Source of the DNA: Isoalcanivorax pacificus W11-5
GTDB taxonomy: Bacteria > Pseudomonadota > Gammaproteobacteria > Pseudomonadales > Alcanivoracaceae
Assembly (NCBI RefSeq): GCF_000299335.2
Contig: NZ_CP004387.1
Location: forward strand, 2,046,001 to 2,110,000
Length of the DNA stretch: 64,000 bases
Reading direction: 5' to 3'
The notes below the pieces were generated by a model that was given only the letters and a program-made list of their open reading frames with translations, did no database searches and was not told the origin of the DNA. Positions within the stretch are counted from its first letter, which is position 1. Every line of letters starts with the position of its first letter. This document shows, piece after piece, positions 9,606-18,348 of this stretch. The position numbers were made by a program, and so were the translations under genes.

Positions 9606-9691
9606 GCGGTTGTGCTCCTTGCCGTGTTGTCGTTCCCTGAGTATGTGCCGTTCCCCGGCACGCCGTGTTGATACAGATCAGCCCGCCGCGT

Positions 9692-10624
9692 TCAGTCCTG
9701 CCATGGCGAGCTGAAATGTTCATCCTTGACTACCAGCAGGTCGCCACTGGCCTGCTGGGCAATTTTTTCCGCCGTGCTGCCGAGCAGCAAACGGCGCAAC
9801 GGGCCGCGGTGCACGGTGCCGAGCACCAGCAGTAGCGGCATGTGCATGCTCTGGTATTCGGCCAGCGCGGCGGCGGGGCTGCCTTCCAGCAGCACATGGC
9901 GCTCCGCTCCCAGCCCGGCCTGCTCGGCCAGCGCGCTCAGGCGATTCTGGTAGTAGTCGCGCAGATTGCCGGAGGTGTCCACGTAGCTGGGAATGGCTTC
10001 GCCGGCGATCAGGATCAGTGCCTCGTCCGGGTGCTCGATCACATGTGCCAGATCCAGCGAGCTGTCGAGTACATCGCTCATTTCGCGCGCGGCACGTACG
10101 ATGGCAGCATTGAGGCCTTCCAGCCGGCCTTCATCGTGATCCGGGTCGACAGCGGCCAGCACCGGCACGTCGCCCACCCAGGGCGCGTCATTGACGCACA
10201 GAACAGAACAGGGTGCCTTGCGCAGCAATTGCCAGTGGCGCGGTGTCAGCAGCAGGCGCTTGAGCGGATGGCTGTCGTCGCCGGCATGCACCACCACCAG
10301 CGCCGGACGAGTGTCGAGCACGGCGTCGCGCAATGCTTCGTCATCGTCTTTGACCCATTCGATACGGATATCCACATCAAGGTCCTGGGCGCCGCACTCA
10401 TCCAGCAAGGCCTCAATGCGCGCCTGCCAACCGTGGTTGACGGCTTTGCGGGCCTGAATCAATGGCGAGGACTCATCGCCGGCGGCACGCACCAGCGCAG
10501 CAGAATAGGCATTGACGAACACCACCAGTGGAGCGCGCATGCCTCTGGCCAGGCGAACTCCCTTGATCAGCGCCACCTGCGGCGCCTTGAGCTGGCTGTC
10601 GAGAACGACGAATACCGGTTGCAT
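9692..10624 (-). CDS. Tandem universal stress protein
   Basis: 310 residues made of two UspA domains. The N-terminal domain is degenerate; the second keeps the ATP-binding pattern GTVHRGPLRRLLLGSTAE (G-2x-G-9x-G-S/T). Such UspE-like proteins in pseudomonads are under Anr control and help survival without oxygen. I chose ATG 10624 because AAGGAG lies six bases upstream. It follows anr by about 20 bases, so hemN-anr-usp looks like one operon. Confidence 0.88.
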   Translation of the reverse strand: MQPVFVVLDSQLKAPQVALIKGVRLARGMRAPLVVFVNAYSAALVRAAGDESSPLIQARKAVNHGWQARIEALLDECGAQDLDVDIRIEWVKDDDEALRDAVLDTRPALVVVHAGDDSHPLKRLLLTPRHWQLLRKAPCSVLCVNDAPWVGDVPVLAAVDPDHDEGRLEGLNAAIVRAAREMSDVLDSSLDLAHVIEHPDEALILIAGEAIPSYVDTSGNLRDYYQNRLSALAEQAGLGAERHVLLEGSPAAALAEYQSMHMPLLLVLGTVHRGPLRRLLLGSTAEKIAQQASGDLLVVKDEHFSSPWQD

Positions 10625-10645
10625 GAGCACTCCTTGTTGTCCCGG

Positions 10646-11398
10646 TCAACCTGCGTGCAGACGACCCTCGCCACACAGGCGTGGGCGGTCGAGGATTTCC
10701 ACCTCGCGACCCTCTACCCGAATCAATCCCTGCTGCTGGAACCGGGTAAATATGCGGCTGACCGTTTCGACGGCGAGACCGAGATAATTGGCGATGTCGT
10801 AGCGTGACATGGGCAGCCGGAAAATGCGATTGGACAATCCGCGGCGCTGCTGCCGTGCCGCAATGGTGGTCAGCAAGGAGGCAATGCGGTCGTCGGCGGA
10901 TTTCTTGCTCAACAGCATGTGCAGCGCACGGTCTTCCTGGATCTCGCGGCTCATCAGGCTGAAAAAGTGATGCTGCAGGCTGGGAATGCGGCTGGAAAGT
11001 GTTTCCAGGTGGGTAAAGGGAATCTCGCACACGGTCGATGTCTCCAGCGCCTTGGCGGAGGAGATGTGATAGGCGGTGCTGATGCCGTCCATGCCGACAA
11101 TTTCACCCGGCAGATAGAACCCCGTCACCTGTTCCTCGCCATCTTCCGACATGGCGTAGGTTTTCAGCGCGCCGCTGCGCACGGCGTACACTGCCTCGAA
11201 CGAGTCCGCAGCCCGGTACAGGTGCTCGCCACGTTTGAGCGCACGTCCCCGGCGGATGATGCGGTCCAGCTCATCCAGCTGCGCCGGCTCCACGGCCAGT
11301 GGCAGGCAAATCTGACTGAGACTGCAGTCGTTACAGGATACTCGGGCAGCCAAGGGGGTCTCCCTGTGTTGGTGCGCTATCGCCATGCGGATGTTCAT
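10646..11398 (-). CDS. anr: Anr/FNR oxygen-sensing transcription regulator
   Basis: Crp/FNR family activator with an oxygen-labile [4Fe-4S] cluster. The cluster cysteines are visible: three in SCNDCSLSQICLP (residues 22, 25, 31) and a fourth in STVCEIPFTH. The C-terminal helix-turn-helix has VETVSRIFTRFQ with the E..SR recognition residues that read TTGAT. AGGAG lies eight bases before the ATG. It sits 31 bases after hemN, and a perfect target box stands ahead of hemN, which suggests feedback control. Confidence 0.93.
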   Translation of the reverse strand: MNIRMAIAHQHRETPLAARVSCNDCSLSQICLPLAVEPAQLDELDRIIRRGRALKRGEHLYRAADSFEAVYAVRSGALKTYAMSEDGEEQVTGFYLPGEIVGMDGISTAYHISSAKALETSTVCEIPFTHLETLSSRIPSLQHHFFSLMSREIQEDRALHMLLSKKSADDRIASLLTTIAARQQRRGLSNRIFRLPMSRYDIANYLGLAVETVSRIFTRFQQQGLIRVEGREVEILDRPRLCGEGRLHAG

Positions 11399-11428
11399 TA
11401 TACGGCTCCTGTGTCCGGCCTGCAGGTC

Positions 11429-12802
11429 TCAAATGATGCGGCTGAAGCGCACTGTGTCGGCCGGGCTGTGATAACGGTCAAAACACATCGCCACGGCGCG
11501 GGCGGCGAGCCGTCCGCTGTCGGTCAGGTGCAGCCGCCGGCCATCGCGCCGTACCAGCCCGTCTCGTTCGAACGCCGCCAGCGCGGCCAGTTCATCGGCA
11601 AAGTAGTGTGTTGTCTGGATGGCCCAGCGGTCATCGAAGGCTGCCAGGTCCACTTCCAGGTGGCAGAGCAGTGACATGATCATGTCGCGCCGGATCTGGT
11701 CATCCCGGTCCAGGACATAGCCCTGCGCGACCGGCATTTCGTCGTTCTGCACCGCCGACTGCCAGGTATCGATCTGGCGGTGGTTCTGGGCATACAGGGC
11801 ACCGATCTGGCTGATTGCCGAGATACCCATGCCGAGCAGGTCTGCATCGCCGTACAGGCTGTAGCCCTGGAAATTGCGATGCAGTGTGCCCGAGCTCTGC
11901 GCCATGGCCATGGCGTCGGAGGGCAGGGCGAAATGATCCATGCCGATAAACACGTAGCCGGCGTCGGCGAACAGGTCGCCGGCACGCACCAGCATGCGCA
12001 GCTTCTCCATCGGCGCGGGCAGGGCGGCTTCGGAGATCTGCCGCTGGACCTTGAAGCGGGCGGGCAGGTGAGCGTAGTTGTACAGGGAAATACGGTCCGG
12101 GCGCAGCGCCAGCAACTGCTCCACGGTGCGCGCCAGGCTCGATTCCGATTGCCATGGCAGGCCGTAGATCAGGTCCACGCTGGTCGAGCGGAAGCCGAAG
12201 TCACGCGCCGCGTCGACCACCTCGCGCACGCTGTCATAGGGCTGTACGCGGTTGACGGCCTGCTGCACCCGGGCATCCAGGTCCTGCACACCGATGCTGA
12301 CACGATTGAAACCCAGGCCGCGCAACAGGCTGATACGGCTGCGCGTGACGGTGCGCGGGTCCAGCTCAATGCCGTAATCACCACGGTCGTTGTCCAGCAA
12401 GCGGAAATGGCGTCCGGTCTGGTGCATCAGGCGGGTCAACTGGCCGTCGTCGAGGAAGGTGGGGGTGCCACCGCCCCAATGGATCTGCACTACCGGACGC
12501 TGACTGTCCACGAGCGCGCTTTTCTGCGCCATCTCGGCCAGCAGCGTGTCCAGATAAGGCGTTGCGAGACGTTTGTCCCCGGTCACGATGCGATTGCAGG
12601 CACAGTAGTAGCAGACGTGCTCACAGAACGGCAGGTGCATGTACAGTGACAGTGGGCGGCGTTCGGCATTGCCCGCGCTCAGGGCATCAAGGTAGTCCTG
12701 GTGGGTTACTTCCTCATGGAAGCAATGGGCGGGTGGATAGGACGTGTAGCGGGGCCCCGGCCCGCCATAGCGTTGAATGATGTCAGTACTCCAGGCGCTC
12801 AT
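11429..12802 (-). CDS. hemN: Oxygen-independent coproporphyrinogen III dehydrogenase
   Basis: Radical SAM enzyme that converts coproporphyrinogen III to protoporphyrinogen IX when oxygen is low, in the cytoplasm. The cluster motif CxxxCxxC is in CEHVCYYCACN; the SAM-binding GGGTPTF and the second-SAM region FNRVSIGVQDLD are present, as is the C-terminal HemN domain. 457 residues, the normal length. Start at 12802 is set by GGAGG four bases upstream. The Anr box at 12890-12903 lies 88 bases ahead. Confidence 0.95.
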   Translation of the reverse strand: MSAWSTDIIQRYGGPGPRYTSYPPAHCFHEEVTHQDYLDALSAGNAERRPLSLYMHLPFCEHVCYYCACNRIVTGDKRLATPYLDTLLAEMAQKSALVDSQRPVVQIHWGGGTPTFLDDGQLTRLMHQTGRHFRLLDNDRGDYGIELDPRTVTRSRISLLRGLGFNRVSIGVQDLDARVQQAVNRVQPYDSVREVVDAARDFGFRSTSVDLIYGLPWQSESSLARTVEQLLALRPDRISLYNYAHLPARFKVQRQISEAALPAPMEKLRMLVRAGDLFADAGYVFIGMDHFALPSDAMAMAQSSGTLHRNFQGYSLYGDADLLGMGISAISQIGALYAQNHRQIDTWQSAVQNDEMPVAQGYVLDRDDQIRRDMIMSLLCHLEVDLAAFDDRWAIQTTHYFADELAALAAFERDGLVRRDGRRLHLTDSGRLAARAVAMCFDRYHSPADTVRFSRII

Positions 12803-12889
12803 GCAGCCTCCACACCGGGCATTGCCATGAAAAGAGATCCCCCGATCACCGTATACCGGCGCATCATGGCACGTCGGGGCAGGCATCTA

Positions 12890-12903
12890 TTGATCCATAT
12901 CAA
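12890..12903. promoter_or_regulatory. Perfect Anr/FNR box
   Basis: TTGAT-CCAT-ATCAA, matching the FNR consensus in all ten defined bases. It lies between hemN and the divergent usp gene at 13057, so it can act on both. The regulator gene anr is two genes downstream in the hemN direction. Confidence 0.85.
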
Positions 12904-13056
12904 TAAACTGGCCGACGGTTCTGTACCGAATAAATCACTTTATGTTTTACAGATAACCTATTGATTGAAATAGCGACATGATGGCCAATTGACCGCAACC
13001 AACCCGCCGACAACAATGGGAGCATCAGGCAAGCGGGCGGGTAACAGGGGGTGGCC

Positions 13057-14013
13057 ATGTTCTCACGATTGCTGGTAGTGCTTTCCGGCGACGGGCAGGC
13101 AGATCAGGTCTTGCTGCGCCGCGCCGCCGCGCTGCGCCAGGCAGACACCCGGCTGTGTCTCTGGCGTCCGGTACGCAGCCCGCTCGGTGGCCTGGACTAT
13201 CGCTTCCTGACCCCGGAACTGCGCCAGCAGGTCCGTCACCGCAGCCTGGCCACCGCCCGTGCCGGGCTGGATGAACTCACGGCGGTCCTGCGTGCCGAGG
13301 GTTGGCCGGTAAACTACACGCTGACCTGGCTTGAAAAAGACGCTGCGGCATTACTGCACGACACCGTCTGCCAGCAGCAGGCCTCCCTGATACTGATGCG
13401 TCGCGATCCCGGCACACTCTCGAGCGACCTGCGGCACTTCCTGCGGCTGGAACAACAGGCCTGCCTCTGGCTGGTGGATACCGACAACAGCCTGCCACCC
13501 CAGCGGCTGATCGCCGCGCTGGACACCGGCGCCCACGCTGCCGGCTGCGTCCCGGCCGAGCGTCTGGCCCGACACGCTGCAACGCTGGCCATGCGCCTGT
13601 CCATTCCGCTGGAATTGCTGACCGTGGTGCCACAACTGGGCTGGCTGGGAGAATTCGGCGATCTCACCCACGCCCAGGACGATGTGCTCGCCACTCACAG
13701 CCAGCGCCTCCAGGTCTTGCGTGGTCTGGCTGCGGAGCAGGGCAGTGGGGTGCCACCAGAAGCGCATCTGTGCGAAGGCGACGCCGGGCCGGCGCTGGTG
13801 ACCTGGATGAACGACCTGCAGCGGGCCGGTTACAACCGTGTGATGCTGATGATGGGGTGCGGCCAATTGGCCGGCGGCCTGAGCAGTTTCTGGCGCAGTA
13901 CCATTCCGGAGAAGGTGATGGCCCGGGTCAGCGGGGATTTGTGCATCCTGCCAACCCCGGCTGCGGATGCCGATGACAGCCTGGCTGCCGCTGGTCTGTC
14001 ACAGGCGGAATAG
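13057..14013 (+). CDS. Tandem universal stress protein, divergent copy
   Basis: 318 residues with two Usp-like halves (MFSRLLVVLSGDGQ and, later, the second half ending SGDLCILPTP). The ATP loop is poorly kept (MGCGQLAGGLSSFWRSTIPE), so it may bind another ligand. It is divergent from hemN across the Anr box, which suggests low-oxygen induction. I chose ATG 13057 with a GGGGTGG site just ahead rather than the GTG at 13051. Two hairpins follow the stop. Confidence 0.8.
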   Translation: MFSRLLVVLSGDGQADQVLLRRAAALRQADTRLCLWRPVRSPLGGLDYRFLTPELRQQVRHRSLATARAGLDELTAVLRAEGWPVNYTLTWLEKDAAALLHDTVCQQQASLILMRRDPGTLSSDLRHFLRLEQQACLWLVDTDNSLPPQRLIAALDTGAHAAGCVPAERLARHAATLAMRLSIPLELLTVVPQLGWLGEFGDLTHAQDDVLATHSQRLQVLRGLAAEQGSGVPPEAHLCEGDAGPALVTWMNDLQRAGYNRVMLMMGCGQLAGGLSSFWRSTIPEKVMARVSGDLCILPTPAADADDSLAAAGLSQAE

Positions 14014-14035
14014 CCGGTTGTTGAAGAGCAGCCTG

Positions 14036-14105
14036 TGCTGACGGCTTGATCTGGCCGTCAGCACATCGCAAGGGTGGCTTGCAACAGCCTCAAAAGAGGC
14101 TTTTT
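14036..14105 (+). terminator. Two successive hairpins, the second Rho-independent
   Basis: A first inverted repeat TGCTGACGGC / GGCCGTCAGCA is followed by AGCCTC-AAAA-GAGGCT with a T-run (14086-14105). It ends the usp transcript and faces the stop of the convergent hydrolase gene. Confidence 0.8.
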
Positions 14106-14115
14106 CAACGCCCCG

Positions 14116-15087
14116 TCAGGGAACCGACTGCTCTGCCAGGAAGGTCTGCACCGCCTCGACCGTGCCGGACGGATCTTCTTCCTGCGGCACGTGTCCCAGG
14201 CCGGGGAACAGGCGCAGCGTGTTATTCGGCAGGTCCTGATGGAAGCGGGTGGCGCTGTCCGGCGGAATAAGCCGGTCCTGGTCGCCCCAGATGATCAGCG
14301 CCGGCATGTTCAGTGTGGCCAGCCGCGCCGGCGCGTCCTCGGTGCCGCGCGCCTCGCGGAAACGCGCCGCCAGGGCGGCACGGTTGCCTTCACGCAGGGT
14401 CAGATCGTAGTAACGGTCGACCAGTGCTGGCGTTACACGATCCGGGTTGCCGTACACACTGCGCACGCTGGATTCGACCATGCCGCGCGGCAGCACCCGG
14501 TTCATCAACTCATTCAGGCCGGGAATCTGCGCAATACGGAAACCGATCGGCATCGACTGGGTTTCAAACAGATAACCGGCTGCATCCACCAGCACCAGCG
14601 CAGCAACACGCTCCGGGGCTGCATAGGCGGTTTCCCAGGCCAGCTGGCCACCAAAGGAGTTGCCCGCCACGATGGCGCGCGGCACGTCGAGTTCATCCAG
14701 CATGGCCAGCACGAACTGCGTGTAATGCGCCATGCGATAGTCGCCTGCAGGGAACGGGCCGGTGAGGCCAAAGCCGGGCAGATCAAAACGGATGACCCGA
14801 CGCTGCTGGCTGAGCACGTCGGTCCAGCCCTGCCAGGTGTGCAGGCTGTCCGAGGTCCCGTGCAACAGTACGACCGGCAGGGCCTCCGGGTCTGCGCCCT
14901 CGGCCATCTCATCACGCAGATGCACCTGCATGCCCATGACCTCGACAAACTGCGAAGGCGGCTGTGCCCAGCGCCCGGCCAGTTCATCCACGGATTTATC
15001 CGGCGCCCAGTTCACGCCGATATAAGCGGCGATAACGATCACCAGGGCCAGCAACAGCACACCGAGAAATTTGAGCAGTCGTAACAT
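14116..15087 (-). CDS. Membrane-anchored alpha/beta hydrolase
   Basis: 323 residues. An N-terminal helix (LLKFLGVLLLALVIVIAAYI) anchors it to the membrane or exports it. The oxyanion segment HGTSDSLHTWQGW, nucleophile elbow GNSFGGQL, acid in WGDQDRLIP and His in GLGHVPQEE make a full Ser-Asp-His triad of the haloperoxidase/lipase-like class. The start at 15087 has AAAGGAA eight bases upstream. Substrate unknown. Confidence 0.87.
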   Translation of the reverse strand: MLRLLKFLGVLLLALVIVIAAYIGVNWAPDKSVDELAGRWAQPPSQFVEVMGMQVHLRDEMAEGADPEALPVVLLHGTSDSLHTWQGWTDVLSQQRRVIRFDLPGFGLTGPFPAGDYRMAHYTQFVLAMLDELDVPRAIVAGNSFGGQLAWETAYAAPERVAALVLVDAAGYLFETQSMPIGFRIAQIPGLNELMNRVLPRGMVESSVRSVYGNPDRVTPALVDRYYDLTLREGNRAALAARFREARGTEDAPARLATLNMPALIIWGDQDRLIPPDSATRFHQDLPNNTLRLFPGLGHVPQEEDPSGTVEAVQTFLAEQSVP

Positions 15088-15297
15088 AAATGCGGTTCCT
15101 TTGCGGAAGCGTGACTTCCGTGATCCAGAGAAACAAACGAAGGCAGCAGGGCGGTCGCCCCGGGTGCTCGCCAGCGGCTCAAGACGATAGCGCCAATTCA
15201 CGCCACAGACCATGCACGCGGAGCCATAATTCACTGTGCAACACGCTGGCGATGGGTTTACCTTTGCCAGACCCCGCCATGCTGACAGGAGAGATCC

Positions 15298-16350
15298 ATG
15301 ACCACCAGAGCCTACGGCGCCCACGCTGCGGACAAGCCTCTTGAAGCCATCGATATCGAACGCCGCCCGCCTGGCGCCCACGACATCCAGATCGACATTG
15401 CCTATTGCGGCGTCTGCCATTCCGACCTGCATCAGGTCCGCTCAGAATGGGAGGGCACTTTATACCCCTGCGTTCCGGGCCATGAAATTGTCGGTGAAGT
15501 GACCGCCGTCGGGAATGCAGTGCAAGGATTCAAGGTCGGCGATACCGTCGGCGTTGGCTGCATGGTCGACAGCTGCCAGCATTGCGCGGCGTGTGACGAC
15601 GGACTGGAACAGTACTGTGAGAACGGCTTTGTGCCGACCTACAACGGTCGTGTGCAGGACCCGCCGGGGCACACCCTCGGCGGCTACTCGCAACGCATCG
15701 TGGTCGACGAAAAATTCGTACTGCGCATCAACCACCCCAAAGAACAGCTCGCCGCCGTGGCGCCGTTGCTCTGTGCCGGCATCACCACGTACTCGCCGCT
15801 GCGGCACTGGGGCACAGGCCCAGGCAAAAAGGTCGGCATCGTCGGCATTGGCGGCCTGGGTCACATGGGCATCAAACTGGCCCACGCCATGGGCGCACAT
15901 GTCGTGGCCTTTACCACGTCGGAAAGCAAGCGCGAAGATGCCCACACGCTCGGTGCGGATGAAGTGGTCGTGACCCGCAATGCGGCTGAAATGAAGGCGC
16001 ACCGCAGCAGCTTCGATTTCATCCTCAACACGGTGGCGGCCAGCCACAACCTGGATGCCTACACCCAGTTGCTCAAGCGTGACGGCACCCTGACGCTGGT
16101 CGGCGTGCCAGAACATCCGCATCCGTCACCAAACATCGGCGCCTTGATCTTCCAGCGCCGTGCAATTGCAGGCTCGCTGATCGGTGGCATCAGGGAAACA
16201 CAGGAGATGCTGGATTTCTGTGCCGAGAAAGGCATCGTGGCGGACATCGAGATGATCCGCATCCAGGACATCGAGACGGCGTATGACCGGATGCAGAAAA
16301 GTGATGTGAAGTACCGGTTTGTGATCGACAGCGCCACGCTGGCGGGCTGA
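15298..16350 (+). CDS. Zinc-dependent NAD(P) alcohol dehydrogenase (YahK/cinnamyl type)
   Basis: 350-residue medium-chain dehydrogenase reducing aldehydes or oxidising primary alcohols. Catalytic zinc ligands: Cys in CGVCHSDLHQ, His-Glu in GHEIVGEV and the later Cys in PLLCAGITTYSP; structural zinc cysteines in DSCQHCAACDDGLEQYC. The nucleotide fold is GIGGLGHMGIK. AGGAGAG lies just ahead of the ATG. It is the last chromosomal gene before the left dif-type site, 72 bases away. Confidence 0.92.
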   Translation: MTTRAYGAHAADKPLEAIDIERRPPGAHDIQIDIAYCGVCHSDLHQVRSEWEGTLYPCVPGHEIVGEVTAVGNAVQGFKVGDTVGVGCMVDSCQHCAACDDGLEQYCENGFVPTYNGRVQDPPGHTLGGYSQRIVVDEKFVLRINHPKEQLAAVAPLLCAGITTYSPLRHWGTGPGKKVGIVGIGGLGHMGIKLAHAMGAHVVAFTTSESKREDAHTLGADEVVVTRNAAEMKAHRSSFDFILNTVAASHNLDAYTQLLKRDGTLTLVGVPEHPHPSPNIGALIFQRRAIAGSLIGGIRETQEMLDFCAEKGIVADIEMIRIQDIETAYDRMQKSDVKYRFVIDSATLAG

Positions 16351-16421
16351 GGCAGAGGACGGTGTGCCGCGTGAGCAACGGCACGCTGTCTAACCAGCAG
16401 AGCCTAGGGAATATTATTCAA

Positions 16422-16449
16422 AGTTCGCATAATGTATAGGAATTGAAAT
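16422..16449 (+). other. attL: left dif-type site of the prophage
   Basis: XerC arm AGTTCGCATAA (16422-16432), central TGTATA (16433-16438), then a poor XerD arm GGAATTGAAAT. The XerC arm and centre match the right site and known dif sites; the XerD arm keeps mainly the AAAT end. This is the pattern left by a Xer-dependent element: host XerC arm joined to the element's XerD arm. Confidence 0.85.
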
Positions 16450-16490
16450 GCGTTACACACCAGTCCATGGCGTGCAACGCATTGATTACA

Positions 16491-16778
16491 TTATGAAATC
16501 TGAGATGCTATCTTTCGCCATGTTTTTGTCAGATTGGCGTTTCCACGCCTAGTAATTCGCTCAAGTTGCAGGCTCATCAGCACCGTTTCGCGGGGGATTT
16601 TGAGGGCGTCTGCAACCCGTATTCCCGTCTCGTCATCCATCACTGTCCCCAGCTTGTACCAGTTGGCTACAGCCTGTTGGGACACTCCAAGAAGCTTGCT
16701 GACAGCATAAACTGATTCTTTGCCAATCAATGACTTGCATTGGTCTGCAAGCTCCATAGTCGAGTAAGTTCTGACCAT
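16491..16778 (-). CDS. Cro/CI-like helix-turn-helix phage repressor
   Basis: 95 residues with a helix-turn-helix in YAVSKLLGVSQQAVANWYKL, the form seen in small DUF3693-like phage regulators. The start at 16778 is fixed by GAGGTG six bases upstream; the longer frame to 16799 has no site. It is divergent from all early genes, the usual place for the lysogeny repressor. The stop lies about 40 bases inside attL. Confidence 0.8.
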   Translation of the reverse strand: MVRTYSTMELADQCKSLIGKESVYAVSKLLGVSQQAVANWYKLGTVMDDETGIRVADALKIPRETVLMSLQLERITRRGNANLTKTWRKIASQIS

Positions 16779-16892
16779 CACACGCACCTCAGCACACACA
16801 CGGAACGGAGAGCCGGCGTTCTGTCAAGCCCTCCGATTGCACACTGAATAGCCTACAGCCTGTTTTGTACTTTCTCCACGCCCTACTGACAC

Positions 16893-16921
16893 TTGAGTAA
16901 CGATAGGTAAGTGGGTATTCA
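16893..16921 (+). promoter_or_regulatory. Candidate early promoter
   Basis: TTGAGT and TATTCA separated by 17 bases, in the 229-base gap between the divergent repressor and the first early gene. The gap also holds a CA-repeat (16972-16993). No operator pair could be fixed by eye. Confidence 0.45.
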
Positions 16922-17007
16922 TATTGGCGCCAACCGGGGACGGGCCTTATGGCCCTGAACCCCGGCGGCCACACACACAAAAACACACACACATGAGGTT
17001 GGCGCCC

Positions 17008-17235
17008 ATGGGTACTAACGCGATGACAGCGGGGGCGGTCGCGCTCCCGCAATCTGAAATCCTTCCGATGAAAATTACCGCCGACACGGTGCGCGCATGG
17101 CGCGAGGCTGGCCGGTGGGGCATGGCCGGTACTGACATGCAGGTGTTGCTGCGCCTGCTCGCCGTAGTCGAGGCAGACGGGCCGCTGACGGTGATGGCTC
17201 CGGCGTTGCCGTGCCTGCAAGGGGGTGCAGCATGA
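17008..17235 (+). CDS. Small early phage protein, unknown
   Basis: About 75 residues with a helix-turn-helix-like stretch ITADTVRAWREAGRWG. I chose ATG 17008 because GAGG lies nine bases upstream; 16993 and 17023 are alternatives. The stop overlaps the start of the next gene (ATGA), showing translational coupling. It could be an early regulator; no family recognised. Confidence 0.6.
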   Translation: MGTNAMTAGAVALPQSEILPMKITADTVRAWREAGRWGMAGTDMQVLLRLLAVVEADGPLTVMAPALPCLQGGAA

Positions 17236-17861
17236 CTGTGTGCTTCAACTGTCGCGGCAAAGGCCGCGAACCGCTGAACGGGGCTATGACGTGCAGAGAG
17301 TGCAGAGGGACCGGGGTTTGGCCGATCCCTCTGGAAGATCAGTCAAGCAGCGCTGATGAGGGATGCCGGACCGAAAACGGTGTCAACGCCGGGCGGCAGG
17401 TCGGTAATGGATGCGGAGACATCGCGCATGCCGGCAAGGCTGGTGACGAACAGGCCGAATTCGTACAGGTCGCGGGAACTGGCGTTCATCAGGGTGACAC
17501 CCCTGTACACCTTCCCCCGCTTGTTGGCGATGCCGAAGGTTTGAGTGTGCATGCCATTGATCCAGCGTCGGCTGGTCAGCCATCCAGTGATCTGCCTGTC
17601 GATGAGCGGCTGCCGGTGGACGCTGCCGCCGATGTAGCGGGTAGTGAAGAAATCCATGGTGGTATTGGCTCCTTACCGGGTGTTGTGGATGAGCTATTAG
17701 AACATCGTCGGCGCCTCCAATGGCACCGGGTTGATGCGTTGGCCGACATACTGCGCGTAGAACTGGATAAGGCGCTGACCATGGACGGCCAGGATTTGGC
17801 CGTAGGTCGGAAGTCGATGGAGAAATACCTCGGAAAATTCATCTTTGGGGGTGGCGTATGA
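17232..17861 (+). CDS. Small Zn-finger protein, doubtful C-terminal extension
   Basis: The first 35 residues hold two DnaJ-type half-fingers, CFNCRGKG and CRECRGTG, which would bind one zinc; PM2 uses small Zn-finger proteins as transcription factors, so a regulatory role is possible. After about residue 38 the frame stays open to 17861, but its composition (Gly/Ala/Asp rich) is not protein-like and the other strand reads better there. The stop overlaps the start of the next gene by ATGA. Possibly a small gene into which an inverted cassette was inserted. Confidence 0.5.
   Translation: MTVCFNCRGKGREPLNGAMTCRECRGTGVWPIPLEDQSSSADEGCRTENGVNAGRQVGNGCGDIAHAGKAGDEQAEFVQVAGTGVHQGDTPVHLPPLVGDAEGLSVHAIDPASAGQPSSDLPVDERLPVDAAADVAGSEEIHGGIGSLPGVVDELLEHRRRLQWHRVDALADILRVELDKALTMDGQDLAVGRKSMEKYLGKFIFGGGV
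17343..17657 (-). CDS. Antisense phage protein, unknown
   Basis: 104 residues read against the early operon. Composition is natural (RYIGGSVHRQPLIDRQITGW, DLYEFGLFVTSLAGM), unlike the plus-strand frame it overlaps, and AAGGAG precedes the ATG by about ten bases. No family recognised; it may be a cargo gene. A second minus frame lies just upstream. Confidence 0.5.
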   Translation of the reverse strand: MDFFTTRYIGGSVHRQPLIDRQITGWLTSRRWINGMHTQTFGIANKRGKVYRGVTLMNASSRDLYEFGLFVTSLAGMRDVSASITDLPPGVDTVFGPASLISAA

Positions 17862-17879
17862 ACCCCGATCTAATCGCAC
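17697..17879 (-). CDS. Possible small antisense protein upstream of the 104-residue frame
   Basis: 60 residues from a GTG with AAGGTG ahead: begins MRLDRGSYATPKDEFSEVFL. Composition is plausible, and it would form a two-gene unit with the frame at 17343-17657. It overlaps the end of the Zn-finger frame and the start of the next plus-strand gene, so both strands cannot be equally real here. Confidence 0.3.
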   Translation of the reverse strand: MRLDRGSYATPKDEFSEVFLHRLPTYGQILAVHGQRLIQFYAQYVGQRINPVPLEAPTMF

Positions 17880-18166
17880 AGCAGCACCTTGACGGCATCC
17901 GTCGCGCTCTCGGCGTCACGCCGCCGGAGCTAACCCCAGAACAGGCCGCATGGGATGCGCTGACAAAACAGCAGCGCGCCTTCGTGCTGCGTGGCCTTGG
18001 CCTTGATCCTCACACACTCACATATCGCACGCTGACACTGCGCCAGCGGCAGGCATTCCGGCAGGCCGTGGAAGGCTGGGCGCAAAGTGCGGCGCGCCTT
18101 AATGGCATTATCGCCAGCGCCAACGCGGAGCAACTGCGGCGGCATCAATCAGTGGTGGCCGCATGA
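17858..18166 (+). CDS. Early phage protein, unknown
   Basis: 102 residues, helical and charged, with LTKQQRAFVLRGLGLDPH and LTLRQRQAFRQAVEGWAQ forming two similar basic helices; it may bind nucleic acid. Starts in an ATGA overlap with the gene before and ends in one with the gene after, so it belongs to the early operon. Confidence 0.6.
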   Translation: MNPDLIAQQHLDGIRRALGVTPPELTPEQAAWDALTKQQRAFVLRGLGLDPHTLTYRTLTLRQRQAFRQAVEGWAQSAARLNGIIASANAEQLRRHQSVVAA

Positions 18167-18348
18167 CGGAAGATGAGCTGATTTACGCGCTGGCGATGGA
18201 TGTACCGGCGATGTATCAGGGTTTCAGCATTGAAACTTCCTATGGGGAAATGCGCTTCAAAGGCGAAGATGCCGAGCGGGTTGCCATGCTGGTGGAAGTG
18301 CTGTTGCGGCTCCGGCTTGATGCCCTGCGCTCTGGGGGTGCTGCATGA
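18163..18348 (+). CDS. Small phage protein, unknown
   Basis: 61 residues, acidic N-terminus MTEDELIYALAMDVPAMYQG. Overlaps both neighbours by ATGA. No family recognised. Confidence 0.55.
   Translation: MTEDELIYALAMDVPAMYQGFSIETSYGEMRFKGEDAERVAMLVEVLLRLRLDALRSGGAA

Noticed and set aside
16789-17220. Minus-strand frame of 143 residues before the repressor
   Set aside because: Covers the promoter gap and a CA-repeat, has odd composition and no ribosome site.
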